In this document: piece after piece, positions 44,000 through 53,062 of the stretch
Layout of the letters: each line of letters opens with the position of its first letter
Position numbering within the stretch: position 1 is the stretch's first letter
Origin: Hydromicrobium sp964415365
GTDB taxonomy: Bacteria; Actinomycetota; Humimicrobiia; Humimicrobiales; Humimicrobiaceae
Reading direction: 5' to 3'
DNA: 64,000 nucleotides
Assembly: GCA_964415365.1 (NCBI GenBank)
Contig: CAYPYW010000005.1
Location: 1 to 64,000 of the forward strand
The notes under the pieces: model-generated
The model's database searches: none
Told to the model about the DNA's origin: nothing
What the model saw: the letters and a program-made list of their open reading frames with translations, nothing else
Position numbers and translations under genes: made by a program

Positions 44000-44034
44000 G
44001 CTAATATAGAGGGGTTGAATCCCTCTATATTAGC
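44000..44034 (+). other. Long hairpin between binding protein and permease genes
   Basis: A 14-bp perfect stem (44000-44013 with 44021-44034) and a 7-nt loop, no T tract. Design and position are the same as the hairpin at 22162-22194 in the other transporter operon. Confidence 0.65.
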
Positions 44035-44154
44035 GTAATAACAATAAAAAATTATGTATGCTATGCAAGTTTGCTGATTGAAATTAATTAACAAACGTAA
44101 TCCTCAATAGATTAAAAAGTGAAATAGTAAAATTAGTTAGAATATTCATTACAA

Positions 44155-45027
44155 ATGACAGATAAAAAATTCATATATTTATCAATAATCCCCCTTATAT
44201 TGATGGTTGTGTTAATAGGTATTGTTCCGTTGATTTATTCTTTTAATCTTTCATTAAGGGATTTTAGCCTGCTTCAAAAAACACATGAGTTCATTGGATT
44301 AACTAATTATATAAATTTATTTTCTAATGAGAGATTTATACATGCGGCGGTATTTACAATTATATTTGCCCTGGTAGCTACCGGGATAGAATTGGTGATC
44401 GGTTTTATTTTAGCTTATGTTTTAGCGGATAAAAGTGTTTCAAAAAAATATTCATCAATTATGCGAACATTAATGATGATACCATATATAGTTGCTCCGG
44501 TAGCAATATCATATGTTTTTAAAAGTTTGATCTATGATCCTAGTTCAGGGTATCTGAATTATTTTTTAAGGCTTTTAAACCTTCCGCAGTTCATAATATT
44601 TCAAGGAATGTATAATGGAATAATTGCTATACTTGTGTTGGAAATAATACTAAGAACACCTTTTATAACACTAATTCTTTATGCTGGAATATCGGCTATT
44701 CCTGATTCAGTCATCGAGGCAGCAGAGATAGACGGTGCAAATTTTATGCAGCGAATATTCAGGATTATAATACCTCATACAAGTAGTGTTATAGCAGTGG
44801 CATTCATTTTTAGATTTATGTCAGCAGTAAAAATGTTTGATGAAGTTTATGTTGTAACGGGAGGTGGCCCAGGATTTCTTACAGAAAATCTTTCACTCTA
44901 TGCATCCGCACAAGCATTTGAATTTTTTCATAATGGCTATGCTGCAGCTGCTACCATTGTATTTTTTATAGCTATTGTGATAATAATAAATATTTTTCTT
45001 AAGGCTAGCAAATTTGGAGTTGATTAA
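44155..45027 (+). CDS. Sugar ABC transporter permease, UgpA/MalF type
   Basis: A 290-residue inner membrane protein with six helices. It has the EAA loop IEAAEIDGANFMQRIFRIIIP at about residues 184-204, and the C-terminal block VVTGGGPGFLTENLSLYAS is typical of the family. The ATG has no clear ribosome site. It follows the binding-protein gene after 182 bases and a hairpin, and pairs with the UgpE-type permease that starts 17 bases later. Confidence 0.9.
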   Translation: MTDKKFIYLSIIPLILMVVLIGIVPLIYSFNLSLRDFSLLQKTHEFIGLTNYINLFSNERFIHAAVFTIIFALVATGIELVIGFILAYVLADKSVSKKYSSIMRTLMMIPYIVAPVAISYVFKSLIYDPSSGYLNYFLRLLNLPQFIIFQGMYNGIIAILVLEIILRTPFITLILYAGISAIPDSVIEAAEIDGANFMQRIFRIIIPHTSSVIAVAFIFRFMSAVKMFDEVYVVTGGGPGFLTENLSLYASAQAFEFFHNGYAAAATIVFFIAIVIIINIFLKASKFGVD

Positions 45028-45044
45028 AAAGGTGAATCATATAA

Positions 45045-45866
45045 ATGAAGAATAGAACATTAAAAATTGTTAAGCATGTTTTTTTAGCTTTAGCTGCTTT
45101 TATCGGTCTATTTCCATTTATTTTAGTATTTCTAACTTCGATTAAAACACGTGTGGATGCCATAGCAATGCCCCCAAAATGGTTTTTTACTCCGACTTTC
45201 AGTAACTATATTGAACAGCTATTCAATGTGGATTTTCTTAATTCAGCAAAAAATAGTTTAATCATTGCAGGGACTGCTACTCTAATTTCAACTATTATAG
45301 GTACTTTGGCTGGATATACATTTGCAAAATTTAAGTTCCGGGGTAGAAAGCTTTTATCACAGTCAACTCTCTGGTTAAGAATGGTGCCACCAATAGCATT
45401 TGTAATACCCTATTTTGTTATATGGAGTAATTTTAAACTTACGGATACGTATTTTGCAATGATTATTATGTATATTAATGTGGCTGTACCTATTATAACT
45501 TGGATGATGTATAGTTTTTTCAAAGACATTCCAGTATCGGTTGAGGAAGCAGGTCTGGTTGATGGATGTAATAGGTTACAGGTTTTACGATATATCATCA
45601 TTCCTATGGTTTTACCAGGAATTTATGCTGCTTCAAGTTTATCATTTATCCTTTTATGGAATGAGTTCCTGTTCGCCTTATTTATCACAGGAAAGCATAC
45701 GCGAACTCTGCCGGCAGAAATTTATGCTTCAATTGGCTATTATGAATTGGATTGGGGACAACTTTCAACCATTGCTGTAGTTGCAATTATACCTGCAATA
45801 ATTTTTATATCTCTGACTCAAAGGTATATAGTCCGTGGGCTGACTATGGGTGCAATTAAGGAGTGA
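45045..45866 (+). CDS. Sugar ABC transporter permease, UgpE/MalG type
   Basis: A 273-residue six-helix partner permease. Its N-terminal half has FLTSIKTRVDAIAMPPKWFF and the EAA loop is VEEAGLVDGCNRLQVLRYIII. LLWNEFLFALFIT is conserved in the family. AAGGTGAATC precedes the ATG. No ATPase gene follows, so the complex must use a shared MsmX/UgpC-type ATPase encoded elsewhere. Confidence 0.9.
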   Translation: MKNRTLKIVKHVFLALAAFIGLFPFILVFLTSIKTRVDAIAMPPKWFFTPTFSNYIEQLFNVDFLNSAKNSLIIAGTATLISTIIGTLAGYTFAKFKFRGRKLLSQSTLWLRMVPPIAFVIPYFVIWSNFKLTDTYFAMIIMYINVAVPIITWMMYSFFKDIPVSVEEAGLVDGCNRLQVLRYIIIPMVLPGIYAASSLSFILLWNEFLFALFITGKHTRTLPAEIYASIGYYELDWGQLSTIAVVAIIPAIIFISLTQRYIVRGLTMGAIKE

Positions 45867-45971
45867 TTTATTTAATATTTATTTTCACAATGATGTAACC
45901 AATGTAATAGGAAACAGCAAATATGGAAGTTTATAAAAACTTATAAAATATGGAAGGTGAATCTCTAAAAT

Positions 45972-46967
45972 ATGACCATCTACGTGATAATATTAGTAAT
46001 ATTAATACTTGTTTATGCATTTCTAAATGGATTCCATGATAGCTGTACAGTAGTTGCTACCTTGATTGCATCACGAGCCACGTCTACTAAAATAGCTCTT
46101 TTTATAGCAGCTATTGGAAATCTTGCTGGTCCCTTTATCCTGGGTACCGCAGTAGCTAAAACACTAGGAGAGGGTCTCTTCAACCTTTATTCATTAAAAA
46201 TAGAGGCAATCCTATTTGCTATTATAGGTGCAATTGCATGGAGTCTACTGACTTGGTTTTTTGCAATACCATCATCTTCATCTCATACCATAATAGGTGC
46301 AATGCTCGGTTCCTCAATTATCTTTAGTGGAATTGCTTCAATCAAGTTTGCAGGATTATATAAAATTATAATTTTTTTGCTACTTAGCCCTGTAATTGGA
46401 TATATTTTTGGTTATATAAATTCTAAAATAACATGCATGCTTTTAAGAAATGCTAAACCTAAGATAAACACCATATTGAGAATTTTACAAATTCCCATTA
46501 CCTCAATGGTGGCGATAAGTCATGGTGCCAATGATTCTCAGAAGACTACATCACTTATGGCCATGGTATTTTTCATTCTTGGAGCATCCTCAAGCTTCTA
46601 TATCCCATTCTGGATGATAGCAGCAAACGCAGCAGCAATATCTATAGGCACAATTGTAGGAGGAGGAAGGATAATAAAAACATTGGGTCAGAAAATATAC
46701 AAAATAAGACCAGTAGATGGTTTTTCGGCCCAGCTTTCTTCTGCTGTTATAATTTGTGTTTCTTCAATACTAGGAGGACCTGTAAGCTCAACTCATGTAG
46801 TAACCTCGGCAATAGTGGGTGCGGGAGCATCAGAAAGAATAAACAAGATAAGATGGACTACTCTAAATAAGGTTATCTTTGTTCTTTTTACAACAATACC
46901 TGCTTCTGCTATTTGTTCAATATTACTGTCATATTTGTATGTAACATTTAAAGGATGGTTATTGTGA
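45972..46967 (+). CDS. pit: Inorganic phosphate transporter, Pit family
   Basis: A 331-residue membrane protein with about ten helices and two inverted PHO-4 signatures: FLNGFHDSCTVVATLIASR near the N-terminus and SHGANDSQKTTSLMAM in the middle. SSSSHTIIGAMLGSS and GGPVSSTHVVTSAIVGAGAS are also typical. It moves phosphate by ion symport. GGAAGGTGA precedes the ATG. It overlaps the next gene by 13 bases. In this setting it may handle phosphate released from glycerol-3-phosphate, or the pair may be independent. Confidence 0.93.
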   Translation: MTIYVIILVILILVYAFLNGFHDSCTVVATLIASRATSTKIALFIAAIGNLAGPFILGTAVAKTLGEGLFNLYSLKIEAILFAIIGAIAWSLLTWFFAIPSSSSHTIIGAMLGSSIIFSGIASIKFAGLYKIIIFLLLSPVIGYIFGYINSKITCMLLRNAKPKINTILRILQIPITSMVAISHGANDSQKTTSLMAMVFFILGASSSFYIPFWMIAANAAAISIGTIVGGGRIIKTLGQKIYKIRPVDGFSAQLSSAVIICVSSILGGPVSSTHVVTSAIVGAGASERINKIRWTTLNKVIFVLFTTIPASAICSILLSYLYVTFKGWLL

Positions 46968-47581
46968 GACTATTTAAGAGAAGAAAATCTATATTTCTGA
47001 AACTTTTGATTGACCAGGCGGGAAGAACAATGGAAGGAATTGAATATTTAAAGCATTATATGGAATCAGGGGATAGTTCTACTGCAAAGGATATAGATAA
47101 TAAAGAAAAAGAAGGAGACGAAATTAGAAGGATATTGATAGATGAAATAAACAGGACTTTTTCAACACCATTTGACAGAGAAGACATCTTCTCCCTGTCA
47201 AGGGCTATAGATGACATACTTGATTATGCAAATACGGCAGTAGATGAGATGGACATTTTAAATATTAAACCAAATTCACATCTTATAAAAATGTCAGATA
47301 TCCTTTTAAGAGCTGCAAGAAACCTATACCAGGCTGTAAAAATGCTATCAAGTTATCCAAGAGTATCTACAAATCATGTAATCAAGACAAAAGAGTTTGA
47401 AAATAGGTTGGAAAGGGTTTACAGAGCTGCTCTTTCAGAACTTTTCAGTACCCCAAAAGACTTGAAAGGAATAATTGATATTTTAAAGGAAAGAGAGCTT
47501 TACAGACACCTTTCAAATGCGGGTGATAAATGTGATGAAGCAGCAGATATTATTGGAGACATACTGGTTAAAAACTTTTAA
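46955..47581 (+). CDS. DUF47 family PhoU-like phosphate transport regulator
   Basis: A 208-residue all-helical protein. It has the DKEKEGDEIRR segment near residues 46-57 and the FDREDIFSLSRAIDDILDYA block that place it in the PhoU-like DUF47 (YkaA) group. Genes of this family sit beside pit and are thought to control the transporter. It overlaps pit by 13 bases, so both are translated together. Confidence 0.9.
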   Translation: MVIVRLFKRRKSIFLKLLIDQAGRTMEGIEYLKHYMESGDSSTAKDIDNKEKEGDEIRRILIDEINRTFSTPFDREDIFSLSRAIDDILDYANTAVDEMDILNIKPNSHLIKMSDILLRAARNLYQAVKMLSSYPRVSTNHVIKTKEFENRLERVYRAALSELFSTPKDLKGIIDILKERELYRHLSNAGDKCDEAADIIGDILVKNF

Positions 47582-47742
47582 AAAATATTGCAGAGAAGTA
47601 TAAATAAATATTAATCTGCAGCGAAGTAATACAAAGATATAAGATTGGTTTTGGATATATTTAGGGACAGAAATGGAGAATATTACGGGATCTTATTTTT
47701 ATAAAAAGATAATTATATTTTATGCATTTAGAGGGAGGAAAA

Positions 47743-48588
47743 ATGTGGTTAAAAGGCTGTTTCCATATTCATTCTAGCCACAGCGATGGTAAATTAAAAC
47801 CGGCTGAAATTTATAATTTCTATAAGAATAAGGGGTATGATTTCATCGCGATAACTGATCATAATATCGTTACAAAAGTAAATAATAAATCTGATAAAGA
47901 CTTTCTGGTTATAGAAAACTCGGTAGAGTTTAATCTTGCCGATTCAGATTTGCATATACTTGGTATCGGCATGCAAAGTGAAAGGTTTGAGAAGTTTCAA
48001 GATCACCAGGAAATAATAAATTATATATTGAAAAACGGTGGTATTAGCATAATAGCTCATCCCAACTGGTTGTGGGTGCCTGGTTTCAATGAATTATCAA
48101 GATTAAGAGATTATCATGGTATAGAAATCTTTAATGCCTCTATAAAAGAACCACCTGTGGATTTATATTCAAGTTCATCTTTTGCACTGGAAAAATGGGA
48201 TTATCTGTTAAGTAAAGGCATTGAAATATGGGGTTTTGCTGCTGATGATTTACACGCTCCAAAGAAGCATTTGGTTTTTAATGGATGGATAATGGTAAAC
48301 GTAAAAAAAATGTCTAAGGAGGATATATTTGATTCTATAAAAAAAGGAGACTTCTACTGTTCGACTGGTGTTATTTTGAATGATTATTATTGTAACGAAA
48401 ATAATTATTATGTGGATTCAGAAAATGGAGAAGAAGTGGTTTTTGTAGGTGATAATGGAAAGATAATAAAAGCAATAGATGGGAAAAAAGGCAAAATTGA
48501 AATAAGTAAGAAATTTAAATATATAAGATGTGAAGTAAGATCGAAAGATGGGATTGCATATACTCAGCCTGTTTTTACAGGTTCCTGA
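47743..48588 (+). CDS. PHP-domain metal-dependent phosphoesterase
   Basis: A 281-residue PHP protein. Metal ligands are visible in FHIHSSHSDGKL at the N-terminus, ITDHN, IAHPNW and the late Asp-His pair in FAADDLHAP. The closest groups are CehA-like and other stand-alone PHP phosphoesterases; the substrate is not known. GAGGGAGG lies six bases before ATG 47743, so this start is preferred to ATG 47722. It opens the carbohydrate cluster, 50 bases before the epimerase gene. Confidence 0.82.
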   Translation: MWLKGCFHIHSSHSDGKLKPAEIYNFYKNKGYDFIAITDHNIVTKVNNKSDKDFLVIENSVEFNLADSDLHILGIGMQSERFEKFQDHQEIINYILKNGGISIIAHPNWLWVPGFNELSRLRDYHGIEIFNASIKEPPVDLYSSSSFALEKWDYLLSKGIEIWGFAADDLHAPKKHLVFNGWIMVNVKKMSKEDIFDSIKKGDFYCSTGVILNDYYCNENNYYVDSENGEEVVFVGDNGKIIKAIDGKKGKIEISKKFKYIRCEVRSKDGIAYTQPVFTGS

Positions 48589-48640
48589 GTTACTCATGGA
48601 TATATGTTTAATAAATATAAGTTAGATTGAGGAGCAAGAA

Positions 48641-49597
48641 ATGCAGGAATTACAGAATTTCGAAAAAAAGAATAATGATATCAGAAACGCTTTCAAAGAA
48701 TTAATAAAAAGAAATAAGATAAAAAACAAACTTAAACTATCCTGGAGCAACTGGGGTTTTGGATTGGAACCTATTGAAGATTCTTTTAAAAGGTTAAAAA
48801 AATATGGTGTTAATTATGTTGAGCTGCATGGAAACAGGTATGGTCCTGATTTGGGATATAGGGCAGAAAAATTAAAAAAATTTCTTTCCAGTTATGATAT
48901 AAAGGTATCAGGTGTGTGTGGAATGGTCTGGGAGGAATCCGAGCTTGCTTCAAAAAGTCCGTTTATCAGGCAAAGATGTATAGATTATTTTAGGAGGAAT
49001 ATAGAACTATGCAGAGAAGTAGGGGGAGAGTATATATTATTTACACCTGGTGCTGTAGGAAGACCTCAAAAGTATGATGATTTTGAGTTCGACAGGGCAG
49101 TTGAAGCTTTAAAAATACTGGGAGATCTTTTTTTGGATGCAGGGGTAAAAGCAGCAATTGAGCCAGTTAGAAAAGATGAAGTGAGCTTCTGCCATACATT
49201 TGAAGATGTCGCACGTTTAATAAAGGCTGTAGACCATAAGGGTGTGGCCCATATTGCAGGAGATGTCTATCATATGCTTCACCACGAAGAACATATCGGG
49301 AAAACTATATTGGATTTTGGTGATTACCTGGTAAATATTCATATGGCTGATACCAACAGGAAAGCATTGGGTTCCGGGATGCTGGACCTGGATATAATAA
49401 TTATGACACTGTATCTTATAGATTATAATAATAAAAAAGCCTTTCTATCTGCAGAGCCGCTGGGTCCAAGTGCAGATCCATATTATCAAATTTACGGTAG
49501 AACGGATCCCGGGATTCTGGATAAACTTGTATCTGATACGTCTGAATATTTTCATAAAAGAGAAAGCATAGTGCTTGAGGAAGGTAATGATGATTGA
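48641..49597 (+). CDS. Sugar phosphate isomerase/epimerase (xylose-isomerase-like TIM barrel)
   Basis: A 318-residue AP-endonuclease-2 family barrel. Conserved acidic and His ligands appear in AAIEPVRKD (Glu), HIAGDVYHMLHHEE (Asp, His) and NIHMADTNRKALGSG (His, Asp), with a late Glu in LSAEPLG. These are the metal site of ketose 3-epimerases such as D-tagatose/D-psicose 3-epimerase and related enzymes. It probably interconverts the sugar fed into this pathway. GAGGAGC precedes the ATG. The kinase gene begins inside its 3' end. Confidence 0.83.
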   Translation: MQELQNFEKKNNDIRNAFKELIKRNKIKNKLKLSWSNWGFGLEPIEDSFKRLKKYGVNYVELHGNRYGPDLGYRAEKLKKFLSSYDIKVSGVCGMVWEESELASKSPFIRQRCIDYFRRNIELCREVGGEYILFTPGAVGRPQKYDDFEFDRAVEALKILGDLFLDAGVKAAIEPVRKDEVSFCHTFEDVARLIKAVDHKGVAHIAGDVYHMLHHEEHIGKTILDFGDYLVNIHMADTNRKALGSGMLDLDIIIMTLYLIDYNNKKAFLSAEPLGPSADPYYQIYGRTDPGILDKLVSDTSEYFHKRESIVLEEGNDD

Positions 49598-50531
49598 AAT
49601 ACTTACAGCGGGTGAGATACTGGTTGAAATAATGAGGGAAGAGATTGGCACCGGTCTTGCTGAAACAAGCACATTCAGAGGGCCTTTTGCAAGTGGGGCC
49701 CCTGCTATATTTATAGACACTGCTGCGAATCTGGGGCATAAGGCAGCTATTATTGGCGGTGTTGGAGACGATGATTTCGGTGACCTGTGCATAAATAGAT
49801 TAAAGGAAGACGGGGTGGAGATAGCTGGAATAAAAAGAAGTAAACTGGCCACAGGAGTAGCTTTTGTTGCTTATTTTGATGATGGCAGCAGGAAATTTAT
49901 TTACCATATCAGGGATTCGGCTGCCTCTGATCTGGGTGACCTGCCGGAGGAAAGAATAAAAGAGGTAAGGATATTTCATGTTATGGGGTGCTCTCTTATG
50001 ATAAAAAAGGAAATAGCAGAAAGAATAATAGCATATGCAAATATGGTAAAAGAATCCGGAGGAAGGGTATCCTTTGACCCGAATATAAGAGTTGAACTTA
50101 TGAACATGGATTATATAAAAAAGACAGTCAAAGATATTAGTAACCTTTCAGACATAATGATGCCCGGGTTAAAGGAATTATACTTTCTAACAAATACTGA
50201 TGATAAAAAAAGTGCTATAAAAAAAATACTGGAAAGAGTTGAGATACTGGTATTAAAACTTGGCGACAGGGGATGTGAGATTTATTCTAAAGAATTGAAT
50301 AAAGTTTTGAACGTCCCATCCTTTAAAATAGAGCAGATAGACCCCACAGGAGCAGGTGACTGTTTTGATGCGGGATTTTTATGTGCTTATCTTGAAGGTA
50401 AAAGCCTTTTTGATTGCGGTTTGCTTGCAAATGCCTGTGGCGCAATGAATACAATGAAGCTGGGCCCGATGGAAGGAGTGGCAAGGAGGGAGATGGCGGA
50501 TAAATTTATTGAATCTAATAGAAATGGCTAA
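49590..50531 (+). CDS. PfkB-family carbohydrate kinase
   Basis: About 313 residues of ribokinase fold. Signature 1 is GGVGDDDFGDLC and signature 2, with the catalytic Asp, is DPTGAGDCFDAGFL near the C-terminus. It phosphorylates a ketose or similar sugar, the step expected after the epimerase. The frame opens at TTG 49575, but GAGGAAGG lies right before the tandem ATGs at 49587 and 49590, which are better starts. It overlaps the epimerase gene by a few bases. Confidence 0.88.
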   Translation: MIEILTAGEILVEIMREEIGTGLAETSTFRGPFASGAPAIFIDTAANLGHKAAIIGGVGDDDFGDLCINRLKEDGVEIAGIKRSKLATGVAFVAYFDDGSRKFIYHIRDSAASDLGDLPEERIKEVRIFHVMGCSLMIKKEIAERIIAYANMVKESGGRVSFDPNIRVELMNMDYIKKTVKDISNLSDIMMPGLKELYFLTNTDDKKSAIKKILERVEILVLKLGDRGCEIYSKELNKVLNVPSFKIEQIDPTGAGDCFDAGFLCAYLEGKSLFDCGLLANACGAMNTMKLGPMEGVARREMADKFIESNRNG

Positions 50532-51813
50532 AGTCATGGAAATAGGAGAAAAAATAGATAACAGTAAAATAAGGGTGGAAGCGGAATCCAAAAACATACC
50601 ACTGTTGGAATTATTGATGGAAAGAATAGAGAAACTGTCCAAAAAGGAGGATACAGGATCAACATTATTTGCTGTCTGTCCAAATTCAGAAATGGTTATC
50701 AGAGCAGCTATCTGTTCGGCTGCAAGAGCAGATGCTCCGGTACTGTTTGCTGCAACTCTAAACCAGGTAGATATCGATAGGGGTTATACGGGGTGGACAC
50801 AGGACGACCTGGTAAAGAAGATAAAGGAAGAGTCTTACAGGATAGCCTACCCCGGACCCGTGATAGTAGGAGTGGACCATGGAGGTCCTTGGGTAAAGGA
50901 CAAACAGGCTATTGAGAAATGGGACCTTGAGTGTTCAATGAACTGGACCAGGAAATCATTTGAGACTGCGTTATTGGCAGGATTTGACCTGATCCATGTG
51001 GATACCACTGTAGATATTTCCGGAAAGATTGAAATAAATGAAGTAGCTGAAAGGACTATAGAATTGATATCACATGTCGAAACTTTTCGAAAGGAAAAAA
51101 GCTTGAAGCCCATCTCTTACGAAGTAGGCACAGAAGAAGTTCATGGAGGACTTGCAGATATAAGTATTTTCAAGAAGTTTCTTAGCCTTTTAGAGGATGG
51201 TTTAAAGATGAAAAATCTGGCAAAGATCTGGCCGGTGTTTATAGTCGCCAAAGTGGGAACCGATCTTCATACATCAACATTTGATCCTGATATCGCAAGA
51301 GAAGTGGTAAATATTGCCAGAGGGTACGGTTCTTATATTAAAGGTCATTACACTGATTTTGTGGATAATCCCCAGGAATACCCGGAAAGTGGCGTCGGAG
51401 CTGCCAATGTAGGTCCCGAATTCACCCTTCTGGAATTCAAAGCATTGGAACAGCTGTCCCTGATTGAAGACAAATTATATGAAAGTGGGAGAATTGGCAT
51501 TAAATCGGATTATATGAATGTGCTGGAAAAAGCTGTATTGGGTTCCGGCAGGTGGAAAAAGTGGCTACAGGATGATGAGAAAGATTTTAACAGTATTGAA
51601 AAAGACAGGAAAAGGTGGATTATAAGTACAAGTGCAAGGTATGTATGGGAAAATCCGGAGGTAAAATTCTGCCAGAAAAGAATGTTTGCCAATCTCAGAG
51701 CCAATGGAATTGATGGGGAAAATATGGTACTGAATAATATTGAAAAAGGGATGGATAAGTATTTTAGAGAATTTAACCTGTTGGATATAAATTCAAGATT
51801 GATGATAGTGTAG
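50524..51813 (+). CDS. GatZ/KbaZ-like class II tagatose-bisphosphate aldolase subunit
   Basis: About 429 residues. The blocks VGVDHGGPW, LIHVDTTVD and VGTEEVHGG match the GatZ/KbaZ group, which is described as the chaperone-like, non-catalytic subunit of tagatose-1,6-bisphosphate aldolase. No GatY/KbaY catalytic partner is in the window, so either the partner is elsewhere or the protein has its own activity. Several starts are possible (TTG 50509, ATG 50524, ATG 50536); the ATG overlapping the kinase stop is given. Confidence 0.82.
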   Translation: MAKVMEIGEKIDNSKIRVEAESKNIPLLELLMERIEKLSKKEDTGSTLFAVCPNSEMVIRAAICSAARADAPVLFAATLNQVDIDRGYTGWTQDDLVKKIKEESYRIAYPGPVIVGVDHGGPWVKDKQAIEKWDLECSMNWTRKSFETALLAGFDLIHVDTTVDISGKIEINEVAERTIELISHVETFRKEKSLKPISYEVGTEEVHGGLADISIFKKFLSLLEDGLKMKNLAKIWPVFIVAKVGTDLHTSTFDPDIAREVVNIARGYGSYIKGHYTDFVDNPQEYPESGVGAANVGPEFTLLEFKALEQLSLIEDKLYESGRIGIKSDYMNVLEKAVLGSGRWKKWLQDDEKDFNSIEKDRKRWIISTSARYVWENPEVKFCQKRMFANLRANGIDGENMVLNNIEKGMDKYFREFNLLDINSRLMIV

Positions 51814-51925
51814 GCCAAACTACTGAATATGGATTATTGGTCGTGTAATTTTATAAGAAATTAATATTTTTGGAGATTTGACAGTATTTTGGTTTAGGAT
51901 TCTATATTTAAGAGGAGAAAAAAGA

Positions 51926-52948
51926 ATGACTAAAAATAACAATAATATAGAAGGTAATTTTCGTATAGCAATCATTGGTGCCGGGATCCATGCCGAGACC
52001 AATACCTACCCCAGTCTGGCTAATCATCTTTTAGAGAATGTTGAAAAGCTGGCAGTTTGTGATCTTGATGAGGAGAAGGCAAAAAAAATGGCAGCCAGGA
52101 GTGGATTTAAAAGAACTTATTCGGATTTCAGAAAGATGCTGCAGAAGGAGGAGCCGGATGGAGTGATAGTGTGTGTCAATGCTGAGCTGCATCCAAAGAT
52201 GACCATGGAATGTCTGAAAATGGGAGCTAATGTAATGGTAGAAAAACCTCCGGCCCGCACTGTGGAGGAAGCGAATGAAGTACTCGCAGTTTCCAGATCA
52301 ACAGGAAAAATAGTAATGGTGGCGCATCAAAAAAGGCATGCTATTGTTTATAAAAAAGCCAAAGAAATCGTAGGCGATAAAGAGAATTTTGGGAACCTGG
52401 TCCAAATTGAAGCAAAAATGCATGGTATGGACAGGTTTCCTACAACTTTTACCTGCTTAATAGAGTGGCAAATCCATAATATCGATCTTCTGAGGGCATT
52501 TGGAGGGGATATCAAAAAAATATCTGTCATGTCTCGAAGATTTACAGAAAATACAGCATCGCTGGTATTGATACTTAAATTTAAAAACGGTGTAGTAGGT
52601 ACTGTAGGCTGGGGAACATTTGGTGGTCCGGGACCCTATTGTGAGCGGCTGGAGATTGTAGGGGACAAAGGTAAGGGAGTAATTGTTACTAATGCCTATG
52701 ATTTGATCTACTATGACGGGTCCTGGTGTCAGAGATGGGCTCCGGACTGGAACCCCGATTTGGGTAATCAGAGCCATGTCCTGAATGGATATGTGGGAGA
52801 GATCCTGCATTTTATTGAATGTGCAAAGAATAATATAAATCCATCTCCTTCGATAGAGGACGGGGTCAGGTCTCTGGAAGCGATTTACGAGATTGCCCGC
52901 CAGGCAGGGATTACGCCGGAATGGAGGTTTACACCAAGCAGATTCTAA
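51926..52948 (+). CDS. Gfo/Idh/MocA family oxidoreductase
   Basis: About 340 residues. The N-terminal Rossmann fold begins RIAIIGAGIHAETNTYP, and the family motif VEKPPARTVEEA contains the usual EKP. The C-terminal domain has EWQIHNIDLLRAFGGD, with the catalytic His-Asp positions. It should oxidise or reduce a sugar, sugar acid or inositol with NAD(P). AAGAGGAGAA lies before ATG 51926; the frame is open from TTG 51878 without a ribosome site. Confidence 0.9.
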   Translation: MTKNNNNIEGNFRIAIIGAGIHAETNTYPSLANHLLENVEKLAVCDLDEEKAKKMAARSGFKRTYSDFRKMLQKEEPDGVIVCVNAELHPKMTMECLKMGANVMVEKPPARTVEEANEVLAVSRSTGKIVMVAHQKRHAIVYKKAKEIVGDKENFGNLVQIEAKMHGMDRFPTTFTCLIEWQIHNIDLLRAFGGDIKKISVMSRRFTENTASLVLILKFKNGVVGTVGWGTFGGPGPYCERLEIVGDKGKGVIVTNAYDLIYYDGSWCQRWAPDWNPDLGNQSHVLNGYVGEILHFIECAKNNINPSPSIEDGVRSLEAIYEIARQAGITPEWRFTPSRF

Positions 52949-53062
52949 GACTACAAAGAGGATGAAAGGGGTCATTGTTTTAATTATTTTGAGAGCAGGT
53001 ATGATAGAGATTTTTTAAAATTGATAAATATAGAGGAATAAATTTTTTATGGTTTTGTGAAG

